Made by a program: the position numbers and the translations under genes. Below, piece by piece: positions 17,157 through 24,932 of a stretch of 64,000 nt of DNA. Under the pieces are notes generated by a model, which worked only from the letters and a program-made list of their open reading frames with translations, was not told where the DNA came from and did no database searches. How positions within the stretch are numbered: the first letter of the stretch is position 1; each line of letters starts with the position of its first letter. Source of the stretch: an uncultured Collinsella sp. (lineage in GTDB: Bacteria > Actinomycetota > Coriobacteriia > Coriobacteriales > Coriobacteriaceae); contig UQLB01000003.1 of the NCBI GenBank assembly GCA_900541725.1, positions 1-64,000 on the forward strand, written 5' to 3'.

Positions 17157-18920
17157 CTAATGCTTGCCGCCGTGACTGTTGAGCCAGATATTGCGGCCCA
17201 GCATAAGCGCCAGCACCAGCGCGCTCACGTAGCCCATAAAGCCAATGACTGGGATACCAAACACAACCGGCTCGATGCGTGCGTAGTACACCACCGACGA
17301 ACCGATAAACAGGCCGGCGATAACGATAGCCATCGACATGCGGTCGATAATTCCGCCCAGCTGTCGCAGCGCCTTATCGCTGCTCATGATCTGCGTGTTC
17401 ACCTTAAGCTGGCCGCGCGTAAGCATACGCGAAGCCAAGCCCAGATACTCGGCCGCCTCGAGCGAGCCTTTTGCCGCGCGATAGCTGCTCGCGGCAAGAT
17501 CGCGTCCCATATCGCGCACACGCGCATAGGTGCTTTTTTCGTTTTTGATGTGCGTCTGGATGATCTGGATCATGTTGACGTTGGGCATGTACTCGGTCAA
17601 CAGGCCCTCGAGCGTCACCATGCCGCGGGCGAACATCGTTACCACGCTCGGCAGCTCAACGTCGTTTTTGCGCGCCAGGTTTAACAGCGAGGTCAAAAAC
17701 TCGCCGATATCCAGATCCTTCAGGTCAAGGCCCGCAAAGTCAGCCACGATAAAGTCCAAATCGGACAAAAAGGCCGAATGATCGAGCTCAGCCGAATCGC
17801 CACGCGTCACGGCGAAGCGCATGAGCGAATCCTTGAGCTTTGGCACGTCGCCCTCGGCCACGGCGAAAATCATGTCCTTTACGATACCGCGATCGTGGCT
17901 CGACATGCGTCCGACCATGCCCAAGTCGATAAAGTAAACGATGCCGTCCTTGAGAATAATGTTTCCCGCATGCGGGTCGGCATGGAAAAAGCCGTCATCG
18001 AGCACCTGCGTCGAGTAATCCTCGACGATTGCGGCACCGATCTTTTCCAAGTCATAGCCCTCGGCCACCAAGCACTCAGGATCGGCGATCGAAATGCCGT
18101 CGATGTAGTCCATGACCACAACGTGCTCGGTGCACAGATCCAGATAGGATTTAGGACACGTCACGCCATGAACGCTCTTATGGAACTCGTAGAAGTCGTT
18201 GAGGTTTTTGGCCTCGGCCAAAAAGTTGGTCTCCTCGCGAAACGAGGTCCACAGCTCCTCGACTACGCCGTGCAGGTCAACGAATTGATCGGTGTTGACG
18301 AACTTGGAAACGATACGCACCACCGAGCGGATGATATCGATGTCCTGTGCCATAACCTGCTGCGCACCGGGGCGCTGCACCTTGACGGCCACGTCCTCGC
18401 CGGTCACCAGGCGGGCGCGGTGCACCTGCGCGAGCGATGCGCTACCAAGCGGATTGGGGTCGATCGCGTCGAACATCTCCCCCAGGCGCAGGCCGTATTC
18501 CTCTTCCAAGCAGCGAAGCACTACCTCGTACGGCACCGGCTCCACGTCGGAGCGCAGACGACGCAACTCGTCGCAAAAGCGTTGCGGCAGAATCTCGGAC
18601 CGGTTGGCCAGAATCTGCCCCATCTTAACGAACATGGGGCCGAGTTCCTCGAGCAGGCGGCGCAAACGAACCGGCGTGAGGTTGTCCCACACGCGGTACT
18701 TTTTGACCAGGCGAACAATCTGCCCGATGCGCTCGCGGCGACCCGCCGGCGTGAGCTGGTATTCCTCGTCCGGCGCCATCGCGTCGGGCTCCTCTGGCAC
18801 CATATCGACAGCGCGCGGCTTCTTGCGAGCGCCCGAGACGGCGGCGTCGACCTCATCGACAACCGCCGCCTCGTCACCCAAGGGATCTAGATTGTTGTAA
18901 TCGGTGGTGGAATCTGCCAT
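17157..18920 (-). CDS. UbiB/ABC1/AarF-family atypical kinase
   Basis: A 587-residue membrane-associated protein-kinase-like ATPase. The family KxGQ motif (FVKMGQILANR) and the ASLAQVHRA loop are present, with the catalytic block FFHADPHAGN and the metal site YFIDLGMVG. Two hydrophobic helices lie near the C-terminus (about 530-580). An acidic N-terminal extension of ~60 residues precedes the domain. Relatives act on isoprenoid-quinone or lipid pathways; no quinone genes are adjacent, so the substrate is unknown. It starts 8 bases after the stop of the phasin-like gene and has no good ribosome-binding site of its own, suggesting translational coupling. Confidence 0.92.
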   Translation of the reverse strand: MADSTTDYNNLDPLGDEAAVVDEVDAAVSGARKKPRAVDMVPEEPDAMAPDEEYQLTPAGRRERIGQIVRLVKKYRVWDNLTPVRLRRLLEELGPMFVKMGQILANRSEILPQRFCDELRRLRSDVEPVPYEVVLRCLEEEYGLRLGEMFDAIDPNPLGSASLAQVHRARLVTGEDVAVKVQRPGAQQVMAQDIDIIRSVVRIVSKFVNTDQFVDLHGVVEELWTSFREETNFLAEAKNLNDFYEFHKSVHGVTCPKSYLDLCTEHVVVMDYIDGISIADPECLVAEGYDLEKIGAAIVEDYSTQVLDDGFFHADPHAGNIILKDGIVYFIDLGMVGRMSSHDRGIVKDMIFAVAEGDVPKLKDSLMRFAVTRGDSAELDHSAFLSDLDFIVADFAGLDLKDLDIGEFLTSLLNLARKNDVELPSVVTMFARGMVTLEGLLTEYMPNVNMIQIIQTHIKNEKSTYARVRDMGRDLAASSYRAAKGSLEAAEYLGLASRMLTRGQLKVNTQIMSSDKALRQLGGIIDRMSMAIVIAGLFIGSSVVYYARIEPVVFGIPVIGFMGYVSALVLALMLGRNIWLNSHGGKH

Positions 18921-18928
18921 CTGCGCTG

Positions 18929-19345
18929 CTACTCGGCCTCTTCGGTATCCTTCGCATCGTCGGGCTCAACGGACTCGACGGGCACCGAGGTCACGTTGTC
19001 CTCGACCGAATCGACGATGTCGCGCACATGGGCCAGGAAGGCCGTGCGCTCGGGGGCGGTCATGACGCGGACCCGGGCAAGGATGAGCTCGTCAAGCACG
19101 CGCTGGGCCGCGGTCTCGCCCTGCATGCCCAAGCGCTCGGTCAGATCGGAGATGGTACCGCCGGCCTGCTCGAACATGTCGGACACACTGCGGGCGATAT
19201 CGGGGGTGGTGGTGTCCTTGCGGACCTGCTCGCCCTTGGTGTTAAGGTCGTCGAGGACCTTCTTGCCGCCTTCGACAGCAACGGCGGCAGCGCCAAAGCC
19301 CACGTTAATGGCGCCGTTAACAAGCTGATCGAGTTTCATAACCAT
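18929..19345 (-). CDS. Phasin-like coiled-coil protein
   Basis: A 138-residue, mainly helical protein: KLDQLVNGAINVGFGAAAVAVEGGKKVLDDLNTKGE, then an acidic helical region and a Glu/Asp-rich tail. The start resembles phasin or PHA-granule-associated proteins, but no PHA genes are nearby and the match is by pattern only. The ATG at 19345 has GGAG 6 bases upstream. It is directly upstream of the UbiB-family gene and probably co-transcribed with it, which suggests a partner role at the membrane. Function unknown. Confidence 0.75.
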   Translation of the reverse strand: MVMKLDQLVNGAINVGFGAAAVAVEGGKKVLDDLNTKGEQVRKDTTTPDIARSVSDMFEQAGGTISDLTERLGMQGETAAQRVLDELILARVRVMTAPERTAFLAHVRDIVDSVEDNVTSVPVESVEPDDAKDTEEAE

Positions 19346-19444
19346 GGTTATCTCCAATCACAAACAACTGCATTGGCGTTCTTGTACCCAAGATTGAGCG
19401 AAAGCGACAAAGCGTTTTAGCGCTATTCGATCGACGGGAAATCC

Positions 19445-20968
19445 CTACCTCACGTTGTCATTCATCGCGAAAGAGTTCTTCATGGCGCAGCTCGTGGTGT
19501 AGAGCACCTTGCTCAGTAGAGCATCGGTCTCCACGCGGACACGCTCGGCAAAGGCCTCGTTGGCGCGTGCAAGCTCGGCAGGCACCTCGGCCTCGGGCAG
19601 AGCGGCTACGGCAGCGTCGACGTCATGGATCTGCTTGTGGCCCATGCCACCGACCTTCTCCTGATAATCCTCGACCGCGCGGCCGCACTCATGGAAGCGA
19701 ACATCGGCCAAGGCACCGATCAGGCGATTTGCCCAATAGAAATTCTCGGACGTCACGCGAGCCTGCGTGTCGGCATAGTACTCGGGCATGGTCTCGACGT
19801 TGGCGTACAGCGGAACCAGCGCGTTAAACGAGTTGGAGCCAAAGGCCATCCACTGCACGGCGCGGTAGGCCGGCTGCGCATAGGGGCGCAGCTGCAACAC
19901 GGCGAGCTGGCTGTTGCGATTGATGCCGATGGGGCGATAGGCGCCACGCGTAGCGGGCGTGCCCTTGCTGCCGTAGCAGTCGTACTCCGTGCCCTGGTAG
20001 TGGCTCGAAAGCACGTACTTGGTGTCCTCGATGGTCACCTTGCGCTCGGGCACGCGGCTCCAGGGGATGTCGTCGCTCTCGGGCGTGTAGTCGGCCTCGG
20101 GACCGTCCCATACATCGCTGGGGTTAAGACAGCGCTGCATGTACCAGGCGCGCGGCGTGTTGTAGACGTGGTCGCTGTCACTGTGCGAGCCAAAGGCCTC
20201 GCGCGGGTTAAAGACCGCGGCGGGACCGTCGCCCTTAACACCCAGCGTCAGGTCCAGATGCCACTCGGCCATCCAGGAGCGCAGGTCGGCTGAGCACATG
20301 TGGTCGGCCTGGGCGCCCTCGGCGTCGTCCAGGTCAAAGCTATCGATACCTAGCTGGTTGGGCATGGTCACATAGGCGTCATCGGGCACGCGCTTGGCGA
20401 TCCAGTGGTGGCCGCCGATGGTCTCGAGCCACCAGATCTCGTCAACGTCGCTCAAAGCAATGCCGTTGTTCTCGTAGGTGCCGTAGCGCTCGAGCAGCTC
20501 GCCCAGGATGCGCACGCCGTCGCGGGCGGACTTGGCGTACGGCAGCACCAGGGTCACCATGTCCTCCTCGCCCAGGCCACCGGGCTGCGCCGGAACATAG
20601 CCGTCCTCGCCCTCGTTGCCCTTGGCGGGCACGTAGTCCACGAGCGGATCGGCGCCGCGGACGCGCTCGTTGGTGGTAAGCGTCTCGGTTGCGGACATGC
20701 CAACGTTGAGCTCGTTGAAACCGGCCTCGGCCCAAATGCCATGACCCGGGACAACGTCGGGGACGCTCGTGTAACGCATGGGATTGTCGGGCAGCTCAAC
20801 GGTCAGGTGGCTCAGGACACTCGTGTAGACGCGCGGCTGCTCGTCGGGATGCACCACGCGCATGCGCTTGGGCTCAAATACTCCATTGGACGAGTCCTCA
20901 TTGCGGGCAACCAGCGTCGAGCCGTCGTAGCTCGCGTTCTTACCAACCAAAATCGTTGTGCACGGCAT
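19445..20968 (-). CDS. C69-family dipeptidase (PepD-like)
   Basis: A 507-residue N-terminal-nucleophile peptidase. The protein opens MPCTTILVGKNAS, so Cys3 would be the catalytic residue after loss of the first residues. DGSTLVARNEDS follows as in other PepD/C69 enzymes, with the conserved GINRNSQLAVLQLR and an acidic mid-region. It has no signal peptide and is probably cytoplasmic, hydrolysing dipeptides. The ATG at 20968 is chosen over 20974 since AAGGAGG lies 6 bases upstream. It stands alone; a long inverted repeat lies upstream. Confidence 0.92.
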   Translation of the reverse strand: MPCTTILVGKNASYDGSTLVARNEDSSNGVFEPKRMRVVHPDEQPRVYTSVLSHLTVELPDNPMRYTSVPDVVPGHGIWAEAGFNELNVGMSATETLTTNERVRGADPLVDYVPAKGNEGEDGYVPAQPGGLGEEDMVTLVLPYAKSARDGVRILGELLERYGTYENNGIALSDVDEIWWLETIGGHHWIAKRVPDDAYVTMPNQLGIDSFDLDDAEGAQADHMCSADLRSWMAEWHLDLTLGVKGDGPAAVFNPREAFGSHSDSDHVYNTPRAWYMQRCLNPSDVWDGPEADYTPESDDIPWSRVPERKVTIEDTKYVLSSHYQGTEYDCYGSKGTPATRGAYRPIGINRNSQLAVLQLRPYAQPAYRAVQWMAFGSNSFNALVPLYANVETMPEYYADTQARVTSENFYWANRLIGALADVRFHECGRAVEDYQEKVGGMGHKQIHDVDAAVAALPEAEVPAELARANEAFAERVRVETDALLSKVLYTTSCAMKNSFAMNDNVR

Positions 20969-21051
20969 GCGCATCCTCCTTGAGCGAAGAAATCAAACGG
21001 CAACAGTGTATCGCTTCGACGCAAAAAGGGCGAAACCACGGCCTCGGCAGC

Positions 21052-21289
21052 CCCCGTGGTCAAAAAATGCCAAATATGAGTACTGTCACAAATTTAGTGG
21101 CAGCAAATTGCACTGTTCCGGGCGCCGGGAATCCTCACCTGTCTAAAAACTGAGTCTAGTAATTCCCCATACGTCCAATAAAATTGGCTCTTTAACGATA
21201 TTACTTATCGCTAAAGAGCCAAAATGATCTCAAACATATGTGACTAACTTGGCAACAGTACTCATATTTGGCATTTTTTGACCACGGGG
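21052..21289. repeat. Long perfect inverted repeat, 35-bp arms (element B)
   Basis: Arms 21052-21086 and 21255-21289 are perfect inverted copies separated by 168 bases. The spacer carries a second hairpin (GGCTCTTTAACGA at 21186-21198 with TCGCTAAAGAGCC at 21208-21220). The arm begins CCCCGTGGTCAAAAAA, resembling element A at 17031. It occupies most of the 355-base gap between folD and the dipeptidase gene; no ORF of note is inside. Confidence 0.9.
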
Positions 21290-21323
21290 TATCTAACCAA
21301 CCCCCTAAACAGCCTCCAAACGC

Positions 21324-22178
21324 CTATTTTACCGCGCGCTCAGCCGCCTCGATCACGTGCTTGGCGAGAATTGCTGTCGTCACGGCACCCACGCCACCCG
21401 GCACGGGGGTGATTGCGCCAACAACCGGCTCCGCGGCATCAAAATCGACGTCGCCGACCAGCTTGCCAGCGGCTTCGTCCCAATTAATGCCAACATCGAT
21501 AATCGCCTGGTCCTCGCGGACCGCATCTGCGCCAATCGTGCGCGCGCGTCCAACGGCGGCAACCACAATGTCGGCAGCACAGCACTCGGCGGCAAGATCG
21601 CGCGTATGCGTATGGCACGTCGTCACGGTTGCGTTGCGCGCCGTAAGCATGGCGGCAACGGGGCGGCCAATTACCAGTGAGCGTCCGACCACGGCAACTT
21701 TGGCGCCGTCCAGCTCAACGCCGTAATGATCCAGCAAAGCAAGCACGGCTTCAGCTGTGCAGGGGGCAAAACCCTCGCCGCGCCCCGAAAGCGTGGTGAG
21801 CAGCGAAGCCGGCGTCATGGAGTCAACGTCCTTGGCGGGATCGAGCGCTGCGGCGACGGCGTTCTCGTCAAGGCCGGCGGGCAGCGGGCGAAACATCAGA
21901 CAGCCATGAACAGCCGAGTCGGCATTGATGTCCTCGATGGCCGTCAACAGCTCGTCTTGCGAAACACCGGCAGGAAGCAACACGCGACGCGCCTCGATGC
22001 CAACCTTTTCGCAGCGTTTAAGGGCGCCGCGCTCGTAGGATAGGTCGTCCTCGCGTTCACCCACACGCACGATAGCAAGCGTCGGAACAACACCGCGTTC
22101 GCGCAGCGCAGCGCAGCGGGCAGCGAGCTCCTCAGTCAAAGCACGGGCAACGGGAGCACCCTTGAGCAGCTCTGCCAT
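21324..22178 (-). CDS. folD: Bifunctional methylenetetrahydrofolate dehydrogenase/methenyltetrahydrofolate cyclohydrolase FolD
   Basis: FolD interconverts 5,10-methylene-, methenyl- and 10-formyl-tetrahydrofolate using NADP. The 284-residue protein has the usual two-domain order. The substrate site SYERGALKRCEKVGI holds the Tyr...Lys pair, PLPAGLDENAV follows, and VVGRSLVIGRPVAAML is the cofactor-binding signature. Near the end are IDVGINWDE and TPVPGGVGAVTTAIL. The length is normal. It starts 2 bases after the fchA stop, so the two are translated together. With fchA here and fhs at 33.4 kb the window holds the tetrahydrofolate one-carbon steps. Confidence 0.96.
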   Translation of the reverse strand: MAELLKGAPVARALTEELAARCAALRERGVVPTLAIVRVGEREDDLSYERGALKRCEKVGIEARRVLLPAGVSQDELLTAIEDINADSAVHGCLMFRPLPAGLDENAVAAALDPAKDVDSMTPASLLTTLSGRGEGFAPCTAEAVLALLDHYGVELDGAKVAVVGRSLVIGRPVAAMLTARNATVTTCHTHTRDLAAECCAADIVVAAVGRARTIGADAVREDQAIIDVGINWDEAAGKLVGDVDFDAAEPVVGAITPVPGGVGAVTTAILAKHVIEAAERAVK

Positions 22179-22180
22179 GG

Positions 22181-22813
22181 CTACCCCCTCTTCCTCGCGG
22201 CATCGGCGGCGCGGCGCGCCAGCGCATCAGCGCGCGGCAGCCACGTATCCAGCAGCTCATCGCACGCCGCCTCGAGTTCCTCGGCGCGCGCCCGGTCTTT
22301 CATAGATGTGGTGTTGGCAAAGAGCGTCAGGCTCGCGCCCTGCATGGCAGCGCGGCAGAATACGGCACCGCACGCCACGTCGGACAGCAACTGGCGCGAG
22401 CCTTTGTCTGCCATGTCCTCGAGCAGCGCCAGCGCGCGCCCGCAGGCATCCATGATCCGATACGGCGGCATGGCCGCCACGTGCAACGCGTCCTGAATCG
22501 CAGCCGGTCGAGCCGGGTCCTCGCGCGGAATACCGTATGCCGCAGACACCTGGCCGTACGCACGCACATCCTCGGCAACCAGGCCCACTAGTTCCTGCGC
22601 CAACTCGTCTGCCTGGGCAAACGCACGCGTCAGGTCATCCGCACGATCAGCAAGCGCGGGATTGGTCGCACCGTAGCGGGCAACCATTCCGCACAGCGAG
22701 GCGCCCAGCGCGCCCACAAAGGCGCTCGCGCTGCCACCGCCGGGAACCGGCTCGCGCGCGGCAAGCGCCTCGGCAAACCCGCGGCAGGTCTTGTCCATCA
22801 TCTCTTGGCTCAT
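22181..22813 (-). CDS. fchA: Methenyltetrahydrofolate cyclohydrolase/cyclodeaminase family (FchA-like)
   Basis: A 211-residue helical protein of the formiminotransferase-cyclodeaminase family. EPVPGGGSASAFVGALGASL near the N-terminus is the folate-binding signature, and MPPYRIMDACGRAL and a long helical tail follow. It either hydrolyses methenyl-THF or removes ammonia from formimino-THF; the two cannot be told apart here. No histidine-degradation genes are next to it, and the folD neighbour favours the cyclohydrolase role. The ATG at 22813 has AAGGTG 7 bases upstream and is preferred over 22819. Confidence 0.87.
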   Translation of the reverse strand: MSQEMMDKTCRGFAEALAAREPVPGGGSASAFVGALGASLCGMVARYGATNPALADRADDLTRAFAQADELAQELVGLVAEDVRAYGQVSAAYGIPREDPARPAAIQDALHVAAMPPYRIMDACGRALALLEDMADKGSRQLLSDVACGAVFCRAAMQGASLTLFANTTSMKDRARAEELEAACDELLDTWLPRADALARRAADAARKRG

Positions 22814-22974
22814 ACGCATGCACCTTCAAGTCATATACATCGGTCGGGTGGAAACCGCCGACCGACCGCATCGATCACATAATGGTGCTAAGTCTAGCCC
22901 ATAAGTACATAAGCGTCAGCGCACCTGGCCATCGCGGATTTCTATGACGAACGATAGGCGTCGGCACCGCAAAC

Positions 22975-22992
22975 ATGGGACACATGGCCCAC
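22975..22992. promoter_or_regulatory. 18-base box shared by the two lipoprotein upstream regions (copy 1)
   Basis: ATGGGACACATGGCCCAC occurs here and again at 23937-23954, ahead of the paralogous lipoprotein genes. It is partly palindromic (TGGG...CCCA). It could be a regulator site or just part of the duplicated segment. The rest of the gap 22814-23189 contains the fchA leader and a tiny ORF. Confidence 0.4.
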
Positions 22993-23047
22993 CTTTCGAG
23001 ACTTCCGGGCAGCGGCAACTGGGGCATACATATAGGTAAGGAGCCCT

Positions 23048-23095
23048 ATGTTGGGGCAAGCTCATCACGGCACCGGACGACGAATGGAAGAATAA
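23048..23095 (+). CDS. Possible 15-aa leader ORF
   Basis: ATG at 23048 follows AAGGAG by a few bases and opens a 15-codon frame ending at 23095 in the leader of the first lipoprotein gene. Its residues (MLGQAHHGTGRRMEE) give no clue to function. It may be a chance match. Confidence 0.2.
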   Translation: MLGQAHHGTGRRMEE

Positions 23096-23189
23096 CCGCA
23101 CAGTAAACAAAGACATCATGCGCATGCGTAACCGCCGCCCCAGCGATCCGCGGCACACGATGTCCCTGGCAGACAAGGAGGACGCCACC

Positions 23190-23786
23190 ATGAAGAAAAA
23201 GACCCTATCGATCCTTTCCCTTTGCATCGCCCTCTTTGCCGCGTTTGCCCTTGTCGGCTGCGGCGGGAGCGCATCGGGCGGCGGCAGCGCCCCCAAGAGC
23301 GAGAGCAAGGAAAAGGCCCCCGTCGCCAAGAAGACCGACTTTATCTGGTTTAAGGTCGAGATGCCCGAAAGCGTTGGCGTGAGCGACTCCGCCGGCAAGA
23401 ACGCCGACAGGGTCCAGCTCACCTTCCCCGAGAACGAGAACACCACGGTTGACCGCTTCATACCTGTTTGGGAAGAGAAGATGACGGCAGAAGAGGCTCT
23501 TGCCGATGAAGGTCGAAAGAGCAGCATGTTCCAGTGGGAAGTTGGCGACCCCGTCGAGTACAACGGCAGGACATGGCTCACCGGAACGTGCAAGGACAAC
23601 CGCGGCACCCATACCTATCTCTTTACCGACGTTGAGCCGGGAAGCGTCTGCGTTCTCATCGCGAACTTCGACCTGCACAAGAAAGAAGCCGAGGCGCTTC
23701 TCAACTCCATCGAGTTCCCCGACGACATGAAGAAAGCAGTTGACGAGGCACGTGAAGTCGAGATTTCGAGCATCGAGATCAAGTAA
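23190..23786 (+). CDS. Predicted lipoprotein, first of a tandem pair
   Basis: A 198-residue exported lipoprotein. A basic start (MKKK) leads into a hydrophobic helix ending in the lipobox LVGC, with Cys24 as the lipidation site, followed by a Gly/Ser spacer. The mature part starts FIWFKVEMPESVGVSD and is acidic with mixed strands. No known family is recognised. The ATG at 23190 is chosen over an earlier in-frame ATG because AAGGAGG lies 8 bases upstream and the signal peptide begins here. The downstream gene at 24028 is a clear paralogue (shared FIWFKVE(M/V)PE core and C-terminal I(S/D)(S/D)IEIK). Confidence 0.85.
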   Translation: MKKKTLSILSLCIALFAAFALVGCGGSASGGGSAPKSESKEKAPVAKKTDFIWFKVEMPESVGVSDSAGKNADRVQLTFPENENTTVDRFIPVWEEKMTAEEALADEGRKSSMFQWEVGDPVEYNGRTWLTGTCKDNRGTHTYLFTDVEPGSVCVLIANFDLHKKEAEALLNSIEFPDDMKKAVDEAREVEISSIEIK

Positions 23787-23800
23787 CGGGGCACCCGTAC

Positions 23801-23826
23801 GCGCCTACGCGAACCCGCGTAGGCGC
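23801..23826 (+). repeat. Perfect 10-bp hairpin after first lipoprotein gene
   Basis: GCGCCTACGC (23801-23810) and GCGTAGGCGC (23817-23826) form a short GC-rich stem a few bases after the stop codon, upstream of the main terminator. Confidence 0.5.
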
Positions 23827-23855
23827 GCCCCATTAAAACAACGGGCGCCCAACCC

Positions 23856-23890
23856 GGGGAGGGCCGGCAGCACCGGCCCTCCCCTCTTTT
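23856..23890 (+). terminator. Terminator of first lipoprotein gene
   Basis: GGGGAGGGCCGG (23856-23867) pairs perfectly with CCGGCCCTCCCC (23873-23884), followed by TCTTTT. Confidence 0.88.
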
Positions 23891-23936
23891 GGACCCGCGC
23901 ATATTGCCACTTAACGGCGCAAATCCGGCCCTCAGA

Positions 23937-23954
23937 ATGGGACACATGGCCCAC
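23937..23954. promoter_or_regulatory. 18-base box shared by lipoprotein upstream regions (copy 2)
   Basis: Exact repeat of the sequence at 22975-22992, here 73 bases before the second lipoprotein start. Its preservation while the surrounding non-coding sequence has diverged is the reason to suspect a functional site. Confidence 0.45.
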
Positions 23955-24027
23955 CCGAGCGAGCCGTCCACGCGTACAGTAAAGGCAGGTAATCCATGGG
24001 CGGTTACAGATCGAGGAGGACACGACC

Positions 24028-24627
24028 ATGAAAAAGAAGGCCTTTGCGATTCTCACCCTCTGCATCAGTCTCTTTGCCGCGGTTGCCTTGGTGGGTTGCG
24101 GTGGCAGCGGCGGCGCTACCGGCAGCGGCGGTGACGGTAGCGGTGGAGCGGAAAAGCCAGCCGTGGATATGAGGACTGACTTCATTTGGTTTAAAGTCGA
24201 GGTGCCCGAGGGCGTCGAAATCACGGACGTTGCAGGCGATACCGCCGACAGGGCCCAGTTTAAGTTCACCGAGAGCGAGCACGCCAGTGATCGCTTCATC
24301 CCCGTCTTCGACTCTGACAAGAACGCCGACGAGCTGTTCGACTACGAGGCAAAGTGGAATGCCAGCTTTGAGTGGACCGAGAATGACCCCGTCAAGTACA
24401 ACGGCAAGACCTGGCGCAACGCTTCCTACACACACTCGGGCGGCGTGACGACCGAGTACTTCACCGACGTTGACGGTGGCAACGTGTATGTGCGCATCGA
24501 CAACGTCGAGGAGCACAAGGACGCCGTCGAGACCATGATGAAGTCTCTGGAATTTGCCGACGACATCGCCGAGGCCAAGACCGAGGCCATGGACGTCAAG
24601 CTCGACGATATCGAGATCAAGCGCTAA
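24028..24627 (+). CDS. Predicted lipoprotein, second of a tandem pair
   Basis: A 199-residue paralogue of the lipoprotein at 23190. It has the same MKKK start and signal helix, and the lipobox LVGC puts the modified cysteine at position 24. A Gly/Ser/Asp spacer leads to the FIWFKVEVPEGVEITD core, and the protein ends with LDDIEIKR. The mature parts differ clearly in the middle, so the copies have diverged and may bind different things. A GAGGA site precedes the ATG at 24028. The gene has its own terminator. Function unknown; surface attachment is predicted. Confidence 0.85.
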   Translation: MKKKAFAILTLCISLFAAVALVGCGGSGGATGSGGDGSGGAEKPAVDMRTDFIWFKVEVPEGVEITDVAGDTADRAQFKFTESEHASDRFIPVFDSDKNADELFDYEAKWNASFEWTENDPVKYNGKTWRNASYTHSGGVTTEYFTDVDGGNVYVRIDNVEEHKDAVETMMKSLEFADDIAEAKTEAMDVKLDDIEIKR

Positions 24628-24699
24628 GTAACTGGCGAGCGCAGCGGGAAACACGGGCGCAGTGCTAACAAGCGGCGGTACCCCAGCGCTTCGTACCCA

Positions 24700-24732
24700 G
24701 GGAGGGCCGGTAAACCGACCCTCCCTTTCTTA
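24700..24732 (+). terminator. Terminator of second lipoprotein gene
   Basis: GGGAGGGCCGG (24700-24710) and CCGACCCTCCC (24715-24725) pair with one mismatch, followed by TTTCTT. The sequence resembles the first copy's terminator, showing that the duplication included it. Confidence 0.85.
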
Positions 24733-24883
24733 TGCCGGTAGCCAACGAACGCGAGGATGCCGGACGCCGGAACCGCTCCAAATGTAGCAACAGTACGAAA
24801 ACGACAAACACCCCAACACGTCCGCCCGCCGATTTATTGCGCCGCGCAGACAATTAAACCAGCATCTTTAAACATCTGAGCAG

Positions 24884-24889
24884 TATAGT
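24884..24889 (+). promoter_or_regulatory. Candidate -10 box for PI-PLC-like gene
   Basis: TATAGT lies 43 bases before the start codon in an AT-rich part of the gap 24628-24932. No clear -35 box is seen. Nothing else is recognised in the gap beyond the terminator. Confidence 0.35.
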
Positions 24890-24932
24890 GACCAAAACTA
24901 TCGCATAACCGCACTCTACGAATGGAGAAGTT

